Under the pieces are notes generated by a model that saw only the letters and a program-made list of their open reading frames with translations, was not told the origin of the DNA and made no database searches. The translations under genes and the position numbers were made by a program. Shown piece by piece: positions 1 to 9,081 of a DNA stretch of 64,000 bases (the first letter of the stretch is position 1; each line of letters opens with the position of its first letter). Source of the stretch: Arthrobacter sp. P2b (GTDB lineage Bacteria; Actinomycetota; Actinomycetes; Actinomycetales; Micrococcaceae); the NCBI RefSeq assembly GCF_900168295.1, contig NZ_FVZL01000002.1:186001-250000 (forward strand). Reading direction: 5' to 3'.

Positions 1-1
1 G

Positions 2-112
2 GGCCAGCGAGCTGTGGTCTCGGTGGGCTATATCGACGAATTGATCAATCCGGTGCTGATGAGAGAGGCACGCGCCGTCTTCGACTCGATCGCGTTCAGG
101 TCCTACAAGTGA
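2..112 (+). CDS. C-terminal fragment of an unidentified protein
   Basis: An open frame runs in from the left edge and ends at a TGA at 110-112, giving 36 residues that finish FDSIAFRSYK. The codons look coding for a high-GC genome. The ending resembles the C-termini of small secreted or lipoprotein sensors, but there is too little sequence to name it. The start lies outside the window. Confidence 0.5.
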   Translation, partial: GQRAVVSVGYIDELINPVLMREARAVFDSIAFRSYK

Positions 113-597
113 CCAGCTAATCCAATAGGCGATCCCGCCCCCCGGGCTCCGCCTCCTCCTCCTCTGAACTCACGGGGGCGTCTTATAGCCTCAGTGTCTC
201 GAAACGCTGGAGTTACGAGACGCCTAGGTGCCAGTTGAAAGACCCTCACCGGGAGGCTAATCGGACAGGTCATACGAGCTTTCGGTGGCCAGGGCCGCAC
301 GTAGGCGAGAACCCGAGGCACTGCACCCCTTCCATCGACCAGCTATCGGGCGACGTGCGGGCAGTCCTCTTCAGAGCCGGCCACCGGGAGCAGGGGCGTC
401 TCTCGCGTGGCGTTGCGGCCGTCGCCCTGTATCCTGCGCCTGGAATCTGCTGCAAATCCGAGGACGAATTTAGGTTTAGACTTTGCCGGACAGCCGATCA
501 GATTCTGGGGGAAATTTGCTTCGTCGTACCATCCGCGCCTCTTTGCTCATACTCACAGCCACGTTGGCATTCCTCGCCCAAGGGATGTAGCCAAAGA
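113..597. other. Intergenic region with no supported gene
   Basis: Frames here lack ribosome-binding sites and normal codon bias. The only structure seen is an imperfect inverted repeat at 197-220 (arms TCTCGAAAC and GTTACGAGA around a 6-nt centre, one mismatch). It is too weak to call a site. The downstream gene's frame is open far upstream, back to 235, but that extension reads like noise. Confidence 0.5.
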
Positions 598-1173
598 ATG
601 TCGACAGCGCAGATCATAAACATCTCCATCACCGTATTCACGACTTTGTCCATTGCCGCCATTGCCTGGTGGGCACGCAAGCACCCCAACCGGTCCAAGG
701 AGTATCCGGAGCAGGTCCGTATGCCAAAGGTGCTGTTGATCTTTGGCTGGCTCTGCGTGTCCGTGGGATTCCTCATGGGCCTGTTCGCCTTTACTACAGC
801 CCGGGCACCTCTAGGTGCCCGTATTGCTTCGGTGGCGATTCTCTTGGGCGGGATGGCATTCATCACGATGTACCGCAACTTTTACGTCGCTCCGCGCGCC
901 TATGAAGTTGCCTTTCGCAGCGTGCTCGGCAAGGAACACTTGATTGCCTATGACGACATCGTGCACTACAGCGTAGGGACGTTGAGAGGTCAGCAGTTCC
1001 TGACAGTGAAATCCGTTCATGGTGTCAAGCTCAGCCTGAACATGAGTGCTTACGACATGACTCCATTGCCGGGGGCGATTGATTTCCGCAAGGTGAAAGG
1101 CCGCTGGCCCGTCAGACCCGAGGTCGATGTGACGAGCAGCCCACCGTCTTCGCTGGGAAGCCGAGAAACTTAG
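598..1173 (+). CDS. Small membrane protein with cytosolic PH-like tail
   Basis: A 191-residue protein of unknown function. Visible hydrophobic spans lie at about residues 5-25, 42-63 and 68-85. A soluble tail of about 100 residues follows, rich in alternating beta-type stretches, as in the bacterial PH-like domains of two- or three-TM membrane proteins. ATG 598 was chosen because the upstream in-frame sequence is low-complexity and has no plausible initiator, while AAAG lies just before 598. It stands alone and is followed by a strong stem-loop at 1190-1228. No catalytic motif is seen. It could belong to the DUF6560-like Arthrobacter membrane proteins, a tentative assignment. Confidence 0.6.
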   Translation: MSTAQIINISITVFTTLSIAAIAWWARKHPNRSKEYPEQVRMPKVLLIFGWLCVSVGFLMGLFAFTTARAPLGARIASVAILLGGMAFITMYRNFYVAPRAYEVAFRSVLGKEHLIAYDDIVHYSVGTLRGQQFLTVKSVHGVKLSLNMSAYDMTPLPGAIDFRKVKGRWPVRPEVDVTSSPPSSLGSRET

Positions 1174-1189
1174 GATGGTCCTCTAAGGG

Positions 1190-1228
1190 ATGGCGGGCCT
1201 TGTTTCCTCGGGAGAAACTGCCCGCCAT
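1190..1228. terminator. Stem-loop between convergent genes
   Basis: A perfect 9-bp inverted repeat, ATGGCGGGC (1190-1198) with GCCCGCCAT (1220-1228). Its loop holds a second pairing (GTTTC with GAAAC). It lies between the convergent membrane-protein and haloperoxidase genes, so it can serve both strands. Only a short T stretch follows. Confidence 0.6.
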
Positions 1229-1314
1229 TTCTCATGTCACTGCGCTGCTCTCCTTCCAACCCATCGAGCTTCCCTCCGGCGCAGGGTTCCACCATTGGGC
1301 CTCGTTGCAGGACG

Positions 1315-2697
1315 CTACCGACATGTCGCGGGCTGGAAGTAGTGATCGCTGAGCCACGACGCAACCTCGTTGCCGAGCTCGGCGCCCTGTACAGCGGCGG
1401 TGCGGAAGTGGATGCCGCCCCAGACGCGAGAATCAATGACCTCCTGTATCGCCGCGGAGAACCCGTCGAAGTGCCGTGGCTCGCCCGGGAAGCGACCGGA
1501 GTTCACGTCGAAGGCGACCTCGTCCGTGCCGAAGAACTCCTGCGCCGCGGAGAGAGTCGCGCCGCTGACGCAGCCGTGACCAGACGGGTGCTCCGGGAAC
1601 GGCGGTGTGCCGAGCTGCGGGACGGTCACTGTCGATGCATCGAAGAGCGGTTTCCATGTCGGATCGGCTGCCGTCTCCGGATTGCCGTCGGTGTCGGCTT
1701 CGCGAATCGCCGCCATCGGACGCCAGAAGTTCCAGTAGTACCTGTCGTTCCAGCAAGCCACCGCGCCATCAGCGGCGGCGAGGTTGGTCATTGCGAAGAG
1801 TCGAGCCGCGTCGGGCAGGTCAAGTCCGTGCTTTACGGCGAGACTGCGGAACACGCCGTTCCAGAGTGCTACCGGCGCGGCTTGCCAGAAGATGGCCGCA
1901 GTGGTCTGGTCGTCGGTTCGAGTGCTACTCGCGAGCGCACCGATCTCCTTGACCTCGTTGAAGTCCGCTGTGTACTCGGCACTCCTCAGCGGGTTGGGAC
2001 CCTCCGAGCGGAACGCGTCGGGATTCTCGATCATGAACGGTTTGAGATTGGCCACCCAGGCGTCCGGATCGCGGGCATCGGGTGTGACGGGCCGCCAGTC
2101 GCCGGGTTCGGGTCCGATGTTGAACTCGAACGGGACCATGAACCCGTCATCGGTGCGGGCGAGGATCATCGCTGCCGCGGCGGCCTCACCGGCGGCGACG
2201 CCTTCGTCCTTGTTCGGGCCGTCGGCGACGCCCGCGAGCGTTGCTGCGTACGCAGCATCGAGGCCAGCTACTTTGTCCGACGGGACAAGAGTGACGAGCA
2301 CGTGGTGTGCGGCTGTCGAGATCGCCGCATCAAACGATGCCTCCGGCCCGACGCCGATCGAGCCGCCGTCGAGCAGATACGGCTGGTACCCGCGGTCAAT
2401 GGCGTTCACGGCGTCGTACACCGCGCCCTGAACCATCGCCATGCCGCGGAGCTGGCCGTGAGCCGTGGGACGCAATGGGATGACGTGGTCTTGCGCGATG
2501 CTGCTCCACTCGATGAGGACGTCCGTGTTCGGCGGCGCCGCGTTCCGAGCGTTCGAGGCGCCGGCGCTCGACACTCCCGTTAGAACGAGTGCGGCGGTCA
2601 GTGCCGGGATCAAGCAGAGTACCCACCGTCGGCGCGGACCATTCCTCGAAGTCCGCGATGGTCGCCCGTGATGACCGTAAGCGTTGCTGTTCGTCAT
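1315..2697 (-). CDS. Secreted vanadium-dependent haloperoxidase family protein
   Basis: 460 residues. An Arg-rich N-terminus and a hydrophobic segment (about 25-48, ending SAGAS) look like a signal peptide, so export is likely. The C-terminal half has the phosphate/vanadate pocket shared by vanadium haloperoxidases and PAP2 acid phosphatases: WRP near 325-327, PEHPSGH at 368-374 and R424 with H430 in RVWGGIH. The family oxidises halides with hydrogen peroxide; some members are phosphatases, and sequence alone does not separate the two. ATG 2697 is preceded by GAAGGA at good spacing. It is monocistronic and convergent with the upstream membrane protein. Confidence 0.8.
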   Translation of the reverse strand: MTNSNAYGHHGRPSRTSRNGPRRRWVLCLIPALTAALVLTGVSSAGASNARNAAPPNTDVLIEWSSIAQDHVIPLRPTAHGQLRGMAMVQGAVYDAVNAIDRGYQPYLLDGGSIGVGPEASFDAAISTAAHHVLVTLVPSDKVAGLDAAYAATLAGVADGPNKDEGVAAGEAAAAAMILARTDDGFMVPFEFNIGPEPGDWRPVTPDARDPDAWVANLKPFMIENPDAFRSEGPNPLRSAEYTADFNEVKEIGALASSTRTDDQTTAAIFWQAAPVALWNGVFRSLAVKHGLDLPDAARLFAMTNLAAADGAVACWNDRYYWNFWRPMAAIREADTDGNPETAADPTWKPLFDASTVTVPQLGTPPFPEHPSGHGCVSGATLSAAQEFFGTDEVAFDVNSGRFPGEPRHFDGFSAAIQEVIDSRVWGGIHFRTAAVQGAELGNEVASWLSDHYFQPATCR

Positions 2698-2820
2698 GTC
2701 GTCGGTCCTTCAATCATCGGAGCCATGTTCAAGCGAACCCGACGGAGTCGACATCTCAGCGGTGCCCGACACCGGCGGCAGGCGACCGCCCGAAGTCAGC
2801 GCAATGCGCAGTCGGTGCGG

Positions 2821-4021
2821 TTACTCCAAGAGTGTCCCTCTGCCAACGCGTTGTCCAGTGGAATGTGTTCGGCAGCCTGGGAGGTGGTGGGTGCCGGCAG
2901 CCCAAGCATCTGCTGCCGGCACCCCGATGTAGCAGCTTAACCCGTCGATGAGCTCCTTTATCGGCCCTTCGTGCAGGGCAAGGTAGACATCGTCGCGGAT
3001 CTGGTTGGCCTGTGGATCTGTCATCGTCCTGGTAAGAGGGCGCAGCACGAGCCGTATCAGCGCGTTGGCCTGTCCTTCACAGATTTTGAGCCGCTCCTGG
3101 GCTGGCACCGGAAGTTCCGCCTGGGGAGTGAGGGCCAGCAGTTCCACGCTTTCTAGATCGTCAGCCTGTCCGTTCAATGCTGTTCGGACCCGGTCCCCTA
3201 AAACTTCCACGTCCATGTCAGCGGGAACGACGATTGAGATGTCCCGCCGGATGGGTGGCATTTGGGAGACCGGCTGCCATGGCGCCAGGTCCAACATTTG
3301 GTGTTTAACGCGCTTATCCGTAGACCGGAGAAGCCTGATGTCGGGGATTCCCTTACGCAGCATCAGGGCGCGGTCCAAGCCCATGCCAAGGGCGAGCCCG
3401 GACCACTTGGTGGGATCCAGACCAGCTTGTGAGAACAAGTGCCCGGCCATAAGACCGCATACCGCGAGTTCGAGCCATTCCCCGTCCATGAGAACATCGA
3501 CCTGTAAGCCCTGCTCCGTATAGGGGTGGACGGCAGGGACTGCGCGCCACTGGGCACCGGGAAGAACCGCTTGAACCAGGGACGCGATCATCTCTTGAAG
3601 GTCAACGGCGCCCAGGTTTGCCCGCGAACTGACGCGCCACAGGTCTACCTGGTGCGGCGTTCCCACAAGGGTGCGGTCGATGGAATCGCGCCGATAGACC
3701 AGGCCCGGGATTACCCAGAGTTCGTCCATCGATTCCGCGGGGTCCAGGGCTCGGAGCAACGACGGGATGGAGGCGGAGGTGTGACTGCGCAGCATGACCG
3801 TCGGACTGATGTAGTGGGAGTACCTTTGATCCCGAGTCACGTCTGATGCCTTGAAGCCGAGGTGGTCGTAGTTGTCGACCACGCTGACCAGGGGGCTGTG
3901 GCGAACGATCCGTTCCGGCACTGCCCATCTGCTGCAGGGCATGGGGACCGCTGCGGGGATCTGAGAGGTCCCGGATGCTGAGGGCATCAAGGAGATCATT
4001 GGGGCTGAGGTAATTGGGCAT
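2821..4021 (-). pseudogene. Disrupted PheRS-like ligase (PheS core plus FDX-ACB domain)
   Basis: The main frame (2821-3999) has a class II aminoacyl-tRNA synthetase core resembling PheS, with SHTSAS and the motif-3-like GLALGMGLDR, followed by an FDX-ACB anticodon-binding domain as in PheT or mitochondrial PheRS (starting RRDISIVV). This matches the single-chain family annotated in actinobacteria as PheS-related mystery ligase SrmL. Its first 22 residues look non-coding. In a different frame, an ATG at 4021 with AAGGA six bases upstream reads a convincing N-terminus (MPNYLSPNDLLDALSIRDL, then GPHALQ). The two coding stretches lie about 19 codons apart and out of frame, and by family memory about 13-15 codons are missing. 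This points to an internal deletion with frameshift near 3930-3950. The C-terminal tail after LHEG is also longer than expected. A sequencing error is possible. Confidence 0.6.
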
Positions 4022-4077
4022 GGTGGTCCTTGAGTCTGGTCTGTACAACGAAGACCGCCTCACGGGAGACTGACGCC

Positions 4078-4641
4078 ATGCGTAACCTGACCTATGGCAT
4101 GAACGTGAGCGTGGACGGCTACATCGCCGCGCCCGGCGACGACCTCGGTTGGAGCGTGCCGAGCGATGAGCTGTTCCAATGGTGGTCCGACCGGGTGGGG
4201 GCGACGGGCCTGGCGCTGTACGGGCGTAAACTATGGGAGACGATGAGTTCCCACTGGCCGACCGCGGACCAGCAACCCGGCGCCACACCGGCGCACATCG
4301 AGTATGCCCGCCGCTGGCGGGACATGCCGAAAATAGTGTTCTCCTCGACGACCCGCACGGTCGACTGGAACACCCGGCTGGTCACCAGTGACGCGGTCAC
4401 CGAGATTACACGGCTCAAGGCCGATGACGGCGGCACAATGGACATCGCCGGTGCCACACTCGCCGCAGCGGCCATGCGGGCCGGGCTGATCGACCAATAT
4501 TTGATCGTCACCCACCCGGTTCTGGTAGGCGGCGGCACACCGTTCTTCACCGCCCTGGACAACTGGGTGAACCTGAGCCTGGTAGAGACCCGGACGTTTC
4601 CCGATGGTGTGGTCCTGACCAGGTACGAGACCAGGCGCTGA
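4078..4641 (+). CDS. Dihydrofolate reductase / RibD C-terminal family protein
   Basis: 187 residues. It starts MRNLTYGMNVSVDGYIA, the usual opening of stand-alone RibD-C/DHFR-like reductases, and continues with YGRKLWE and the nucleotide-binding GG pair in HPVLVGGGTPFF. The family binds NADPH; many members are annotated as dihydrofolate-reductase-like with unknown substrate. ATG 4078 was chosen because GGGAGAC lies 7 bases upstream and the family begins here. It is divergent from the disrupted PheRS-like gene with a gap of only 56 bp. Confidence 0.82.
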   Translation: MRNLTYGMNVSVDGYIAAPGDDLGWSVPSDELFQWWSDRVGATGLALYGRKLWETMSSHWPTADQQPGATPAHIEYARRWRDMPKIVFSSTTRTVDWNTRLVTSDAVTEITRLKADDGGTMDIAGATLAAAAMRAGLIDQYLIVTHPVLVGGGTPFFTALDNWVNLSLVETRTFPDGVVLTRYETRR

Positions 4642-4744
4642 CTGCCCGGCATTGGATCAGAGCGGGCTTCGGGCCACAAGAAGGACCGAGCAGCCGTGAG
4701 CCGACACCTTACGTAGGCATGGGCCCGCGTTGTAATGTGACGGC

Positions 4745-5602
4745 GTGATCGTCCCCAATATTTCCCAAACCGCAGTGGCGGTCGCGGATCACTACGACGA
4801 ACTCGATCCGATATATCGCCGGGTGTGGGGTGAGCATGTCCATCACGGTCTATGGGTGACAGGTCACGAGACGCCCGCCGAGGCCGTCGAGGCCCTGGTT
4901 GACACGGTCGCCGACCGGCTGCGCCTTGTGCCCGGCGAGGCCTGCGTCGACATCGGCTGCGGCTATGGCTCTACCGCAAGGCAGCTCGCAAGTTCACGCA
5001 GCGTTCGCGTTACCGGCTTCACGCTTTCTGCTGAGCAGGCACACTACGCCGCCGCGCATCCCGTACCGGACGTGGACATCCAACTCCGCGACTGGCTCAC
5101 CAACGGGCTGAACGACGCCTCGGCCAATGCCGCGTGGGCCATCGAGTCCAGCGAGCACATGGTGGACAAGCCCCGGTTTTTCGCCGAGGCGCATCGCGTG
5201 CTGTCGCCCGGCGGCCGCTTCGTGATCTGTGCGTGGCTCGCCGAGACTGATGCCAGCGGCTGGAAGGTTCGCCACCTGCTCGAACCGATCTGCCGCGAAG
5301 GGCGCCTGCCCTCAATGGGCACGCGCGAGGAGTATGAGGCAATGGCAACGGCGGCGGGGTTTACGATCGCCGGCTATGAGGATGTCAGCCGCCGCGTCGC
5401 GCGCACTTGGACGATCTGCGCCCTCCGGCTTTTGAAGGCCTTGCTCGTCGATTCCGAGACCCGGCGCCTCGCCCTGCGCGCACGCAACCGCATCTTCGTC
5501 CTCAGCATCCCGCGCCTGATCCTGGCCTACCGCACCGGTGCGATGCGCTATGGAATATTTACGCTGTCAAAGGCGAGTGAGAGCGGGATGCCCCGGCGAT
5601 AA
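4745..5602 (+). CDS. SAM-dependent class I methyltransferase
   Basis: 285 residues. The glycine motif VDIGCGYGSTARQLA (about 66-80) and the following FTLS acidic loop are typical of small-molecule methyltransferases related to tocopherol, sterol and cyclopropane-type enzymes. YDELDPIYRRVWGEHVHHG near the N-terminus is the substrate-entry helix seen in gamma-tocopherol-methyltransferase-like proteins. The acceptor cannot be read from the sequence. The start is GTG 4745; no strong ribosome-binding site is visible. It lies 103 bp after the reductase gene and could be co-transcribed. Codon usage is slightly less GC-extreme than in the downstream housekeeping genes. Confidence 0.78.
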   Translation: MIVPNISQTAVAVADHYDELDPIYRRVWGEHVHHGLWVTGHETPAEAVEALVDTVADRLRLVPGEACVDIGCGYGSTARQLASSRSVRVTGFTLSAEQAHYAAAHPVPDVDIQLRDWLTNGLNDASANAAWAIESSEHMVDKPRFFAEAHRVLSPGGRFVICAWLAETDASGWKVRHLLEPICREGRLPSMGTREEYEAMATAAGFTIAGYEDVSRRVARTWTICALRLLKALLVDSETRRLALRARNRIFVLSIPRLILAYRTGAMRYGIFTLSKASESGMPRR

Positions 5603-5715
5603 CCGACACTCATCAAGCGCATGACTAACTTGTCATATTGATCACGTTTCGTGTCACCTGCCGTGACTGTCTGCTTACTCTGGGGTGGATCCTGCTCGCG
5701 AGCAAAAGGAAACCC

Positions 5716-8055
5716 ATGGCACAGGCACACGATCCCACCACCGGAACCGCTTCAAGGAACGACGCCCCGCCGCAAGAGAAACCACAGGACCCAGGGGAGC
5801 GCCCCAGGTCCCGGCGTCCCCGGTTCCTCACGCACCTGGCGGCTGACGTCCCGGCGTCGCTCGTTGTGTTCCTCGTCGCGCTGCCGCTTTCGCTCGGCAT
5901 CGCCGCGGCATCCGGCGCCCCGATCATGGCCGGACTGATCGCCGCCGCCGTCGGCGGCATCATCGCCGGCAGCCTGGGCGGATCCCCGCTCCAAGTGAGC
6001 GGACCCGCTGCCGGATTGACCGTCATCGTGGCCGGGCTGGTGCAGCAATTCGGCTGGCAGGTGACCTGCGCGATCACCGCGGCTGCCGGCGTCGTACAGC
6101 TCCTGCTCGGCATCAGCCGCGTGGGCAGGGCCGCCCTGGCCGTCTCACCCGTGGTGGTGAAGGCGATGCTGGCCGGCATCGGCATCACCATCATGCTGCA
6201 GCAGATCCACGTCCTGCTCGGCTCCCAGCCGGCAGGCTCCGCGCTGGAGAACCTCACGGGCCTTCCCGCCGCCATCATCAACCTGGAACTGCACGCAGCA
6301 CTGCTCGGGCTCGCCGTGGTGGCGATCCTGCTGGGCTGGAAGCACCTTCCGGCTGCCGTGCGCCGGGTCCCGGGACCCCTGGCCGCCGTCGTGGCCGGGA
6401 CAGCCCTGTCCGTGGCGTTCGCGCCCGTCGTGGAACGCATCTCCTTCAACGGATCAATCCTCGACGCCGTGGCGCTGCCCCAGCTACCGGAAGGCAACTG
6501 GCGTGCAATAGCCTTCGCCGTTCTTTCCATGGCCCTGATCGCCAGCATCGAATCGCTGCTGTCAGCCGTCGCCGTCGACAAGATGCACAACGGCGCACGG
6601 ACCAACCTGAACCGGGAACTGATGGGCCAGGGAGCCGCCAACATCGTGTCCGGCTCCCTCGGCGGACTGCCCGTCACGGGCGTCATCGTGCGCAGCGCCA
6701 CCAACGTGGAGGCGGGCGCTGCCACCCGCGCCTCCGCCGTCCTGCACGGTGTCTGGGTCCTGGCCTTCTCCGCCCTCTTCGCCGGACTCATTCAGTTGAT
6801 CCCGCTCGCCGTCCTGGCAGGGCTGCTCGTGGTGATCGGTGCCCGCCTGATCAAGGTGGCCGACATCAGGACCAGCCGCCGCACCGGGGACCTCCTGATC
6901 TACACCGTGACGCTGCTCTGCGTCGTCTTCCTCAACCTGCTCGAAGGCGTCCTCATCGGCCTGGCACTGGCCGCGGCCAGCGTGCTGTGGCGCGTGCTGC
7001 GGGCCTCGGTTCAGGCATACCCGCCCGTCCCGCCGTCGGACCTGTGGCGGGTCACCATCACCGGATCGTGCAGCTTCTTCGCCCTGCCGAGGCTGAACCG
7101 CGTGCTGCACTCCGTCCCGGACGGCAAGGACGTTGTGGTGGAGCTGAACGCCGACTACCTGGACCATGCCTTCCGTGAGGCCGTTGTCGCCTGGCGGAAG
7201 CAGTACCAGGCCACCGGCGGGACCGTCGCGCTGGAGGAACACGGAAACACGCTCTTCCAGGATGCGGCCCACCAGGTGCCCAAACGCCAGGAAGCCCATG
7301 AGCTGCCGCTGCCGCCCCGCACATCGTGGCAGTCCGCAGGGGAAACGGGGGAGGACCCGCAGCCCCGGCGCTCCATCCTTGGCGGGATCAACAAATACCA
7401 CCGGCGCTTCGCGGACAAGGTGCGTCCGCTGGTGCAGGATTTGGCGGAAGGCCAGAACCCGGACACGCTGTTCGTGGCCTGCGTTGACTCCCGGGTGAAC
7501 CCGAACCTGCTGACCAGCAGCGGGCCCGGTGACCTGCTCACCCTGCGGAACATCGGCAACGTGGTGTGCCATGACGGCCAGGATGCGTCCATCGACTCTG
7601 CGCTCTCGTTTGCCGTGAAAGGCCTGGCCGTGGACTCCATCGTCATCTGCGGACATTCGAATTGCGGAGCCATGAAGGCCCTGATCGAGGACGCCGCCGG
7701 CAACGGGAACAAGGCCCTGGGCGCGGGATTCGATGCCTGGCTCAACCACGCCCGGCCGAGCTACCTGGAACTGCTGGCGGACCATCCGGTTGCTGTCGCT
7801 GCGGCGGATGCCGGGTACAGCCGGGTAGACCAGCTGGGCATGGTCAACGTTGCCGTGCAGCTCAGCAAGCTGGAAACGCACCCGGTGGTTGGTCCGGCGC
7901 TGGCCAGGGGAGCCGTCGAAACCACCGGCCTCTTCTACGACATTGCGACGGCGCGGGTACTTCTTGTGACGACGTCCGGCATCGAGTTCCTGGATCCGGC
8001 GCAGGCCGCGGCCAAGGCCGGGGCAGCGGGTTCGGCGAAGGCGCCTACGGGCTAA
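5716..8055 (+). CDS. SulP anion transporter fused to beta-carbonic anhydrase
   Basis: 779 residues. Residues about 35-430 form a SulP (SLC26-type) membrane domain with many hydrophobic spans. About 435-505 looks like a STAS-type regulatory domain. From about 555 there is a complete beta-carbonic anhydrase with zinc ligands C589, H647 and C650 and the D591/R593 dyad in CVDSR. The pairing suggests bicarbonate or sulfate import coupled to CO2/bicarbonate interconversion at the membrane. Such fusions are known in actinobacteria (for example M. tuberculosis Rv3273). ATG 5716 has AAAAGGAAA just upstream; the open frame back to 5638 is not supported. A short IR (GTCAC-N5-GTGAC, 5653-5667) lies upstream. 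A strong bidirectional terminator follows. Confidence 0.9.
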   Translation: MAQAHDPTTGTASRNDAPPQEKPQDPGERPRSRRPRFLTHLAADVPASLVVFLVALPLSLGIAAASGAPIMAGLIAAAVGGIIAGSLGGSPLQVSGPAAGLTVIVAGLVQQFGWQVTCAITAAAGVVQLLLGISRVGRAALAVSPVVVKAMLAGIGITIMLQQIHVLLGSQPAGSALENLTGLPAAIINLELHAALLGLAVVAILLGWKHLPAAVRRVPGPLAAVVAGTALSVAFAPVVERISFNGSILDAVALPQLPEGNWRAIAFAVLSMALIASIESLLSAVAVDKMHNGARTNLNRELMGQGAANIVSGSLGGLPVTGVIVRSATNVEAGAATRASAVLHGVWVLAFSALFAGLIQLIPLAVLAGLLVVIGARLIKVADIRTSRRTGDLLIYTVTLLCVVFLNLLEGVLIGLALAAASVLWRVLRASVQAYPPVPPSDLWRVTITGSCSFFALPRLNRVLHSVPDGKDVVVELNADYLDHAFREAVVAWRKQYQATGGTVALEEHGNTLFQDAAHQVPKRQEAHELPLPPRTSWQSAGETGEDPQPRRSILGGINKYHRRFADKVRPLVQDLAEGQNPDTLFVACVDSRVNPNLLTSSGPGDLLTLRNIGNVVCHDGQDASIDSALSFAVKGLAVDSIVICGHSNCGAMKALIEDAAGNGNKALGAGFDAWLNHARPSYLELLADHPVAVAAADAGYSRVDQLGMVNVAVQLSKLETHPVVGPALARGAVETTGLFYDIATARVLLVTTSGIEFLDPAQAAAKAGAAGSAKAPTG

Positions 8056-8077
8056 GCGGCAAGGCGCCCAGCCGATA

Positions 8078-8118
8078 CGGCAAGGGCCCCGGTTCCATGG
8101 AACCGGGGGCCCTTGCCG
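8078..8118. terminator. Bidirectional terminator
   Basis: A near-perfect hairpin: CGGCAAGGGCCCCGGTT (8078-8094) pairs with 8101-8118, with one bulged base and a small CCATGG loop. It lies between the convergent SulP-carbonic anhydrase and ctaA genes. There is no T-tract, as is usual for actinobacteria. Confidence 0.8.
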
Positions 8119-8129
8119 TGCAGGGCGGA

Positions 8130-9074
8130 CTACTCCACGGGGCTGGACCGGGCAATGTCCCAGGCGTTGGTTGCCGCGGCCATCAGCAGCGCGGCCCCGA
8201 GCATGTGCGCGGCCACCAGCAGGGCCGGAATGCCGTTGTAGTACTGGGTGAAGCCGATGACGGCCTGCAGCACGGTGACTCCCAGGAGTCCAAGGACCGC
8301 GGTGCGGAAGGGCCCGTTAATCCGGCGCATGACCACGAGCGCCAGCGCGACGGCGGTCCCGGCCGTGATCAGGTAGGCCGGCACGGCGTGGATGTGGGAG
8401 AACAGGTCCCAGTCCAGCCCGTTGCGGGGAGCGTCGGCGTCCCCGGCGTGCGGCCCGGCCCCGGTCACCACCACGCCCAGCATCACGGCGAGGGCGGAAA
8501 AAAGCGCGACGGCGGCAGTCACCGGCCGCATGATCCCCGGCAGGGCGCGGTGCCGGGCCGCCATGAACCGGCCGGTCCTGCCGAAGGCACGGTTCACCAG
8601 CAGGGTGGCGAACACCACCAGTGCCATGGACACCAGGAAGTGCAAACCCACCACCCAGGGGTTGAGGTTGGTCAGTACGGTAATCCCGCCGATCACGGCC
8701 TGGGCCGGGATGCTGGCCAGCAAGCCAAGCGCCAGGAGGAACAGGTCCCTGCGCTCCTTCCGGAGATTCCACAGGTACACGAGCATCAGGGCTGCGACGG
8801 CGGCCAGGGCAAAGGTAAGGAGCCTGTTGCCGAATTCGATGAATCCGTGGATGCCCATCTCCGGCGTGTTGACCAGGGATGTGTCCGTGCAGCGTGGCCA
8901 GGTGGGGCAGCCGAGCCCGGAGGCAGTCAGCCGTACGGCCCCGCCCGTCACCACAAGCAGCGTCTGCCCGATCAGGGACGCAACAGCGAGGCGGCGGACG
9001 CGGGCGTCCACGGTGCGGGGCAGCCGGGATACCAGGCGGCCGGCCATTTGGGGAAGGCGTGAAGCCGTGCTCAC
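8130..9074 (-). CDS. ctaA: Heme A synthase (COX15/CtaA)
   Basis: 314 residues and about eight membrane spans. It oxidises the heme O methyl group to make heme A for cytochrome aa3 oxidase. The four conserved histidines are visible in GIHGFIEFGNR, VVGLHFLV, FSHIHAVP and VAAHMLGA, and the first extracellular loop has the redox cysteine pair CPTWPRC (CX5C). GTG 9074 was chosen over an in-frame ATG at 9122 because the latter overlaps the upstream permease by 41 bases; from 9074 the gap is 7 bases. It forms a minus-strand operon with the two ABC genes, the same order as M. tuberculosis Rv1456c-Rv1458c beside the suf locus. Confidence 0.88.
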   Translation of the reverse strand: MSTASRLPQMAGRLVSRLPRTVDARVRRLAVASLIGQTLLVVTGGAVRLTASGLGCPTWPRCTDTSLVNTPEMGIHGFIEFGNRLLTFALAAVAALMLVYLWNLRKERRDLFLLALGLLASIPAQAVIGGITVLTNLNPWVVGLHFLVSMALVVFATLLVNRAFGRTGRFMAARHRALPGIMRPVTAAVALFSALAVMLGVVVTGAGPHAGDADAPRNGLDWDLFSHIHAVPAYLITAGTAVALALVVMRRINGPFRTAVLGLLGVTVLQAVIGFTQYYNGIPALLVAAHMLGAALLMAAATNAWDIARSSPVE

Positions 9075-9081
9075 GATGTAC

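Noticed and set aside
197..220. Imperfect inverted repeat TCTCGAAAC/GTTACGAGA
   Set aside because: Only one short mismatched dyad with no adjacent promoter or regulator; not enough to call a site.
235..597. N-terminal extension of the 598-1173 gene
   Set aside because: No ribosome-binding site, and the composition is unlike the membrane protein that follows; the ATG at 598 starts directly before the first membrane span.
1234..2583. Long plus-strand open frame opposite the haloperoxidase gene
   Set aside because: It is an antisense shadow of a gene with clear catalytic motifs; its translation is Arg/Val-rich with no recognisable domain.
5621..5667. Short dyads ATGAC/GTCAT and GTCAC/GTGAC upstream of the SulP fusion gene
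   Set aside because: Five-base arms are expected by chance at this length; noted only in passing.
6562..7881. 439-codon minus-strand open frame inside the SulP-carbonic anhydrase gene
   Set aside because: The His/Gln/Gly-rich translation is typical antisense read-through of a high-GC gene, and the plus-strand product has full domains.
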